NCBI GenBank assembly: GCA_016932385.1
Contig: JAFGCY010000052.1
Span: 1-33,655, forward strand
Reading direction: 5' to 3'
From: a bacterium
Lineage (GTDB): Bacteria > 4484-113 > JAFGCY01
Length of the DNA: 33,655 bases
Part shown: in pieces, positions 32,608 to 33,655 of the stretch
How the letters are laid out: every line of letters starts with the position of its first letter
How positions within the stretch are numbered: the first letter of the stretch is position 1
Translations under genes and position numbers: made by a program
The notes under the pieces: model-generated
The model's input: only the letters and a program-made list of their open reading frames with translations
Database searches by the model: none
What the model was told of the DNA's origin: nothing

Positions 32608-33144
32608 CTAATACAGCACCAGGGCGTAACCCTGTACGTCCTCCGGATCCACCGTGGCGAGATCGACGGCAGAACCGCGCTGGTAGTTCGACGGCACGAT
32701 CACATAGCCAAAATCCCCGTGGTTCAACCGGTCGGGATTCTGGGCCGCTTGGTCGTAACTGCCGTATACTTCCCAGCGCATCGGCTGTCCGGTGAACGGA
32801 TTGGTGGGCATAACCGGCATGTAGCTTTGCTCGCTGAGTTCCTCCAACCTGAGCGGGTACACACAGCCCGGCGAGTCCACTGCGAAACGCTCCAGGGCCA
32901 GCTGCACCGCGTGCAGGTTTTGCTTGCACTTCGTCATGTCCCGGGCGTATATCACCCGCGGGATGGAGCTCGCCAGGATCAGGATAATCGCCGCGCCCAC
33001 TAAGCAACAGTAAACAAACCACCAGAACCGGCGATCCTGAACCCGCAGGAATTCGCGGATCACGCTTATCCCATTCCGTATATCACCGGCGGTCCCCGCC
33101 AGGCCGGCGGCGATAATCCCCAGCTCATCCTTCAGTCCGTCCAT
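32608..33144 (-). CDS. membrane-anchored pseudopilin-like protein
   Basis: 178 residues. A soluble N-terminal stretch of about 40 residues precedes one membrane helix (FWWFVYCCLVGAAIILILAS, about 41-60). The part after the helix, CKQNLHAVQLALERFAVDSP followed by GCVYPLRLEEL and MPTNPFTGQPMRW, matches the C-terminal face of type II secretion GspG-like and type IV pilin-like proteins: an amphipathic helix, then YP-x-x-LEEL and NP-x-x-G. The usual prepilin cleavage motif (G-F/M-T-x-x-E) is missing and the helix is not at the N-terminus, so it would not be processed like a true pilin. It is divergent from the TetR gene. Confidence 0.7.
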   Translation of the reverse strand: MDGLKDELGIIAAGLAGTAGDIRNGISVIREFLRVQDRRFWWFVYCCLVGAAIILILASSIPRVIYARDMTKCKQNLHAVQLALERFAVDSPGCVYPLRLEELSEQSYMPVMPTNPFTGQPMRWEVYGSYDQAAQNPDRLNHGDFGYVIVPSNYQRGSAVDLATVDPEDVQGYALVLY

Positions 33145-33236
33145 TTGCTATAAAGACCTTCTGCCGATGTCGATGTTCCTGCCGGCAGCTCCTTCAGCAA
33201 GCCCGCCGCACATCAATCCAATTAGCCTGTTACAGT

Positions 33237-33244
33237 AGTATAAT
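33237..33244. promoter_or_regulatory. overlapping divergent -10 boxes
   Basis: TATAAT (33239-33244, plus) faces the TetR gene and TATACT (33242-33237, minus) faces the pseudopilin-like gene. They overlap by four bases, so only one polymerase could use the site at a time. Confidence 0.5.
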
Positions 33245-33268
33245 AAGATTGAATGTTCATTCTTATTA
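33241..33268. promoter_or_regulatory. 28-base near-perfect palindrome, likely TetR operator
   Basis: Arm TAATAAGATTGAA (33241-33253) and arm TTCATTCTTATTA (33256-33268) match as inverted repeats in 12 of 13 positions around a central TG. It covers the -10 boxes and the predicted TetR transcript start (near 33251), the position expected for self-repression by a TetR dimer. Confidence 0.75.
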
Positions 33269-33292
33269 AATAGCCATATAGTAGAGGATCTT

Positions 33293-33655
33293 ATGATGGA
33301 TAAGCGGATAAAGATCATCGAGTCAGCGACTGAATTATTCGCTAGACGCGGCTACCATGGCACGCCGGTACCTAAAATTGCCGAAAACGCGGGAGTGGCC
33401 GTCGGGACGATCTACCGCTATTTCCCTGACAAGGAACGTCTGGCCAGTGAAGCGTACTGCCACTGGAAGCAGGCGGCGACGGCGGCGGTACTGGCGGTGT
33501 ACGACCGCGCGCTGGCCCCTCGCGAGCAGCTCCGCCGCTCCTGGCGCGCGATGTGTGCCTTCGCCCTGGCGCATCCGGCCGCGATCCGGTTCACCGAGTT
33601 TATGTCCGGACCATATCTGAACGAGCCGGCCCGGGCCGCCTGCCGGCGCTATAAC
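33293..33655 (+). CDS. TetR/AcrR family transcriptional regulator (3' end outside window)
   Basis: 121 codons are visible and the frame is open at the window edge. The N-terminal DNA-binding domain is intact: KRIKIIESATELFARRGYHG, then TPVPKIAENAGVAVGTIYRY with FPDKERL, the classic TetR helix-turn-helix with YRYF at the end of the recognition helix. The rest belongs to the ligand-binding domain (RRSWRAMCAFALAHPAAIRF), which is variable, so the inducer is unknown. Two adjacent ATGs (33293 and 33296) share AGAGGA; 33296 has the better spacing. A 28-base palindrome lies 25 bases upstream and probably binds this protein. Confidence 0.93.
   Translation, partial: MMDKRIKIIESATELFARRGYHGTPVPKIAENAGVAVGTIYRYFPDKERLASEAYCHWKQAATAAVLAVYDRALAPREQLRRSWRAMCAFALAHPAAIRFTEFMSGPYLNEPARAACRRYN

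Overview
The window comes from a Gram-negative bacterium. It carries a TolC-type outer-membrane channel, several proteins with lipoprotein signal peptides, and an LL-diaminopimelate-type aminotransferase. Coding DNA is moderately GC-rich, and the short intergenic gaps hold AT-rich -10 boxes. The wealth of PKD, dockerin-like and cohesin-like surface modules, with many secreted proteins of no recognised family, is what uncultivated environmental lineages often show. I cannot assign a phylum from the sequence alone. I see no insertion sequence, prophage gene, CRISPR array or rRNA; this looks like chromosomal core and surface-protein territory.

Layout. Positions 1-135 hold the possible tail of a plus-strand gene and a strong hairpin terminator. 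From 4943 down to 133 a minus-strand run reads tRNA-Ala, TPR protein, B-box zinc-finger/RDD membrane protein, Yip1-like membrane protein, TolC-like channel, MacB/LolD-type ABC ATPase. From 5176 to 8629 are two plus-strand genes: a winged-helix protein fused to a degenerate N6-adenine-methyltransferase fold, and a FapA (DUF342) protein. From 10591 down to 8662 are thiL and tatD. Plus-strand genes from 10641 to 14574 are purine nucleoside phosphorylase, a secreted protein of unknown family, and a PKD-PKD-polysaccharide deacetylase lipoprotein; they end at a bidirectional terminator shared with the minus-strand pair aspartate aminotransferase-pckA (17514 down to 14642). A 372-base divergent gap leads to dapL (17887-19068). 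Two minus-strand genes follow (secreted acidic protein, membrane protein). Next is a large subtilisin-like lipoprotein with a dockerin-like tail (21042-23855), then the conserved cluster rbfA-nrnA-truB (23976-26508). Opposite lies a 1302-residue multidomain lipoprotein (30437 down to 26529). The right end has a DUF4349 lipoprotein, a small beta-barrel-like secreted protein, a pseudopilin-like protein and the start of a TetR regulator that runs off the window.

How the genes work together. Housekeeping parts include ribosome maturation, nanoRNA turnover and tRNA pseudouridylation (rbfA-nrnA-truB), thiamine (thiL), nucleoside salvage (PNP), and gluconeogenesis from aspartate/oxaloacetate (aminotransferase plus ATP-type PEP carboxykinase sharing an ATGA junction). 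The accessory theme is the cell surface: a protease with dockerin-like calcium loops and a giant lipoprotein joining a cohesin-like fold, dockerin-like loops, three Ig-like repeats, three PKD domains and a probable seven-bladed propeller. The most unusual items are that lipoprotein, the winged-helix/pseudo-methyltransferase, a nearly perfect 28-base palindrome over divergent promoters before the TetR gene, and a perfect 16-base palindrome at the expected 5' end of the rbfA transcript.
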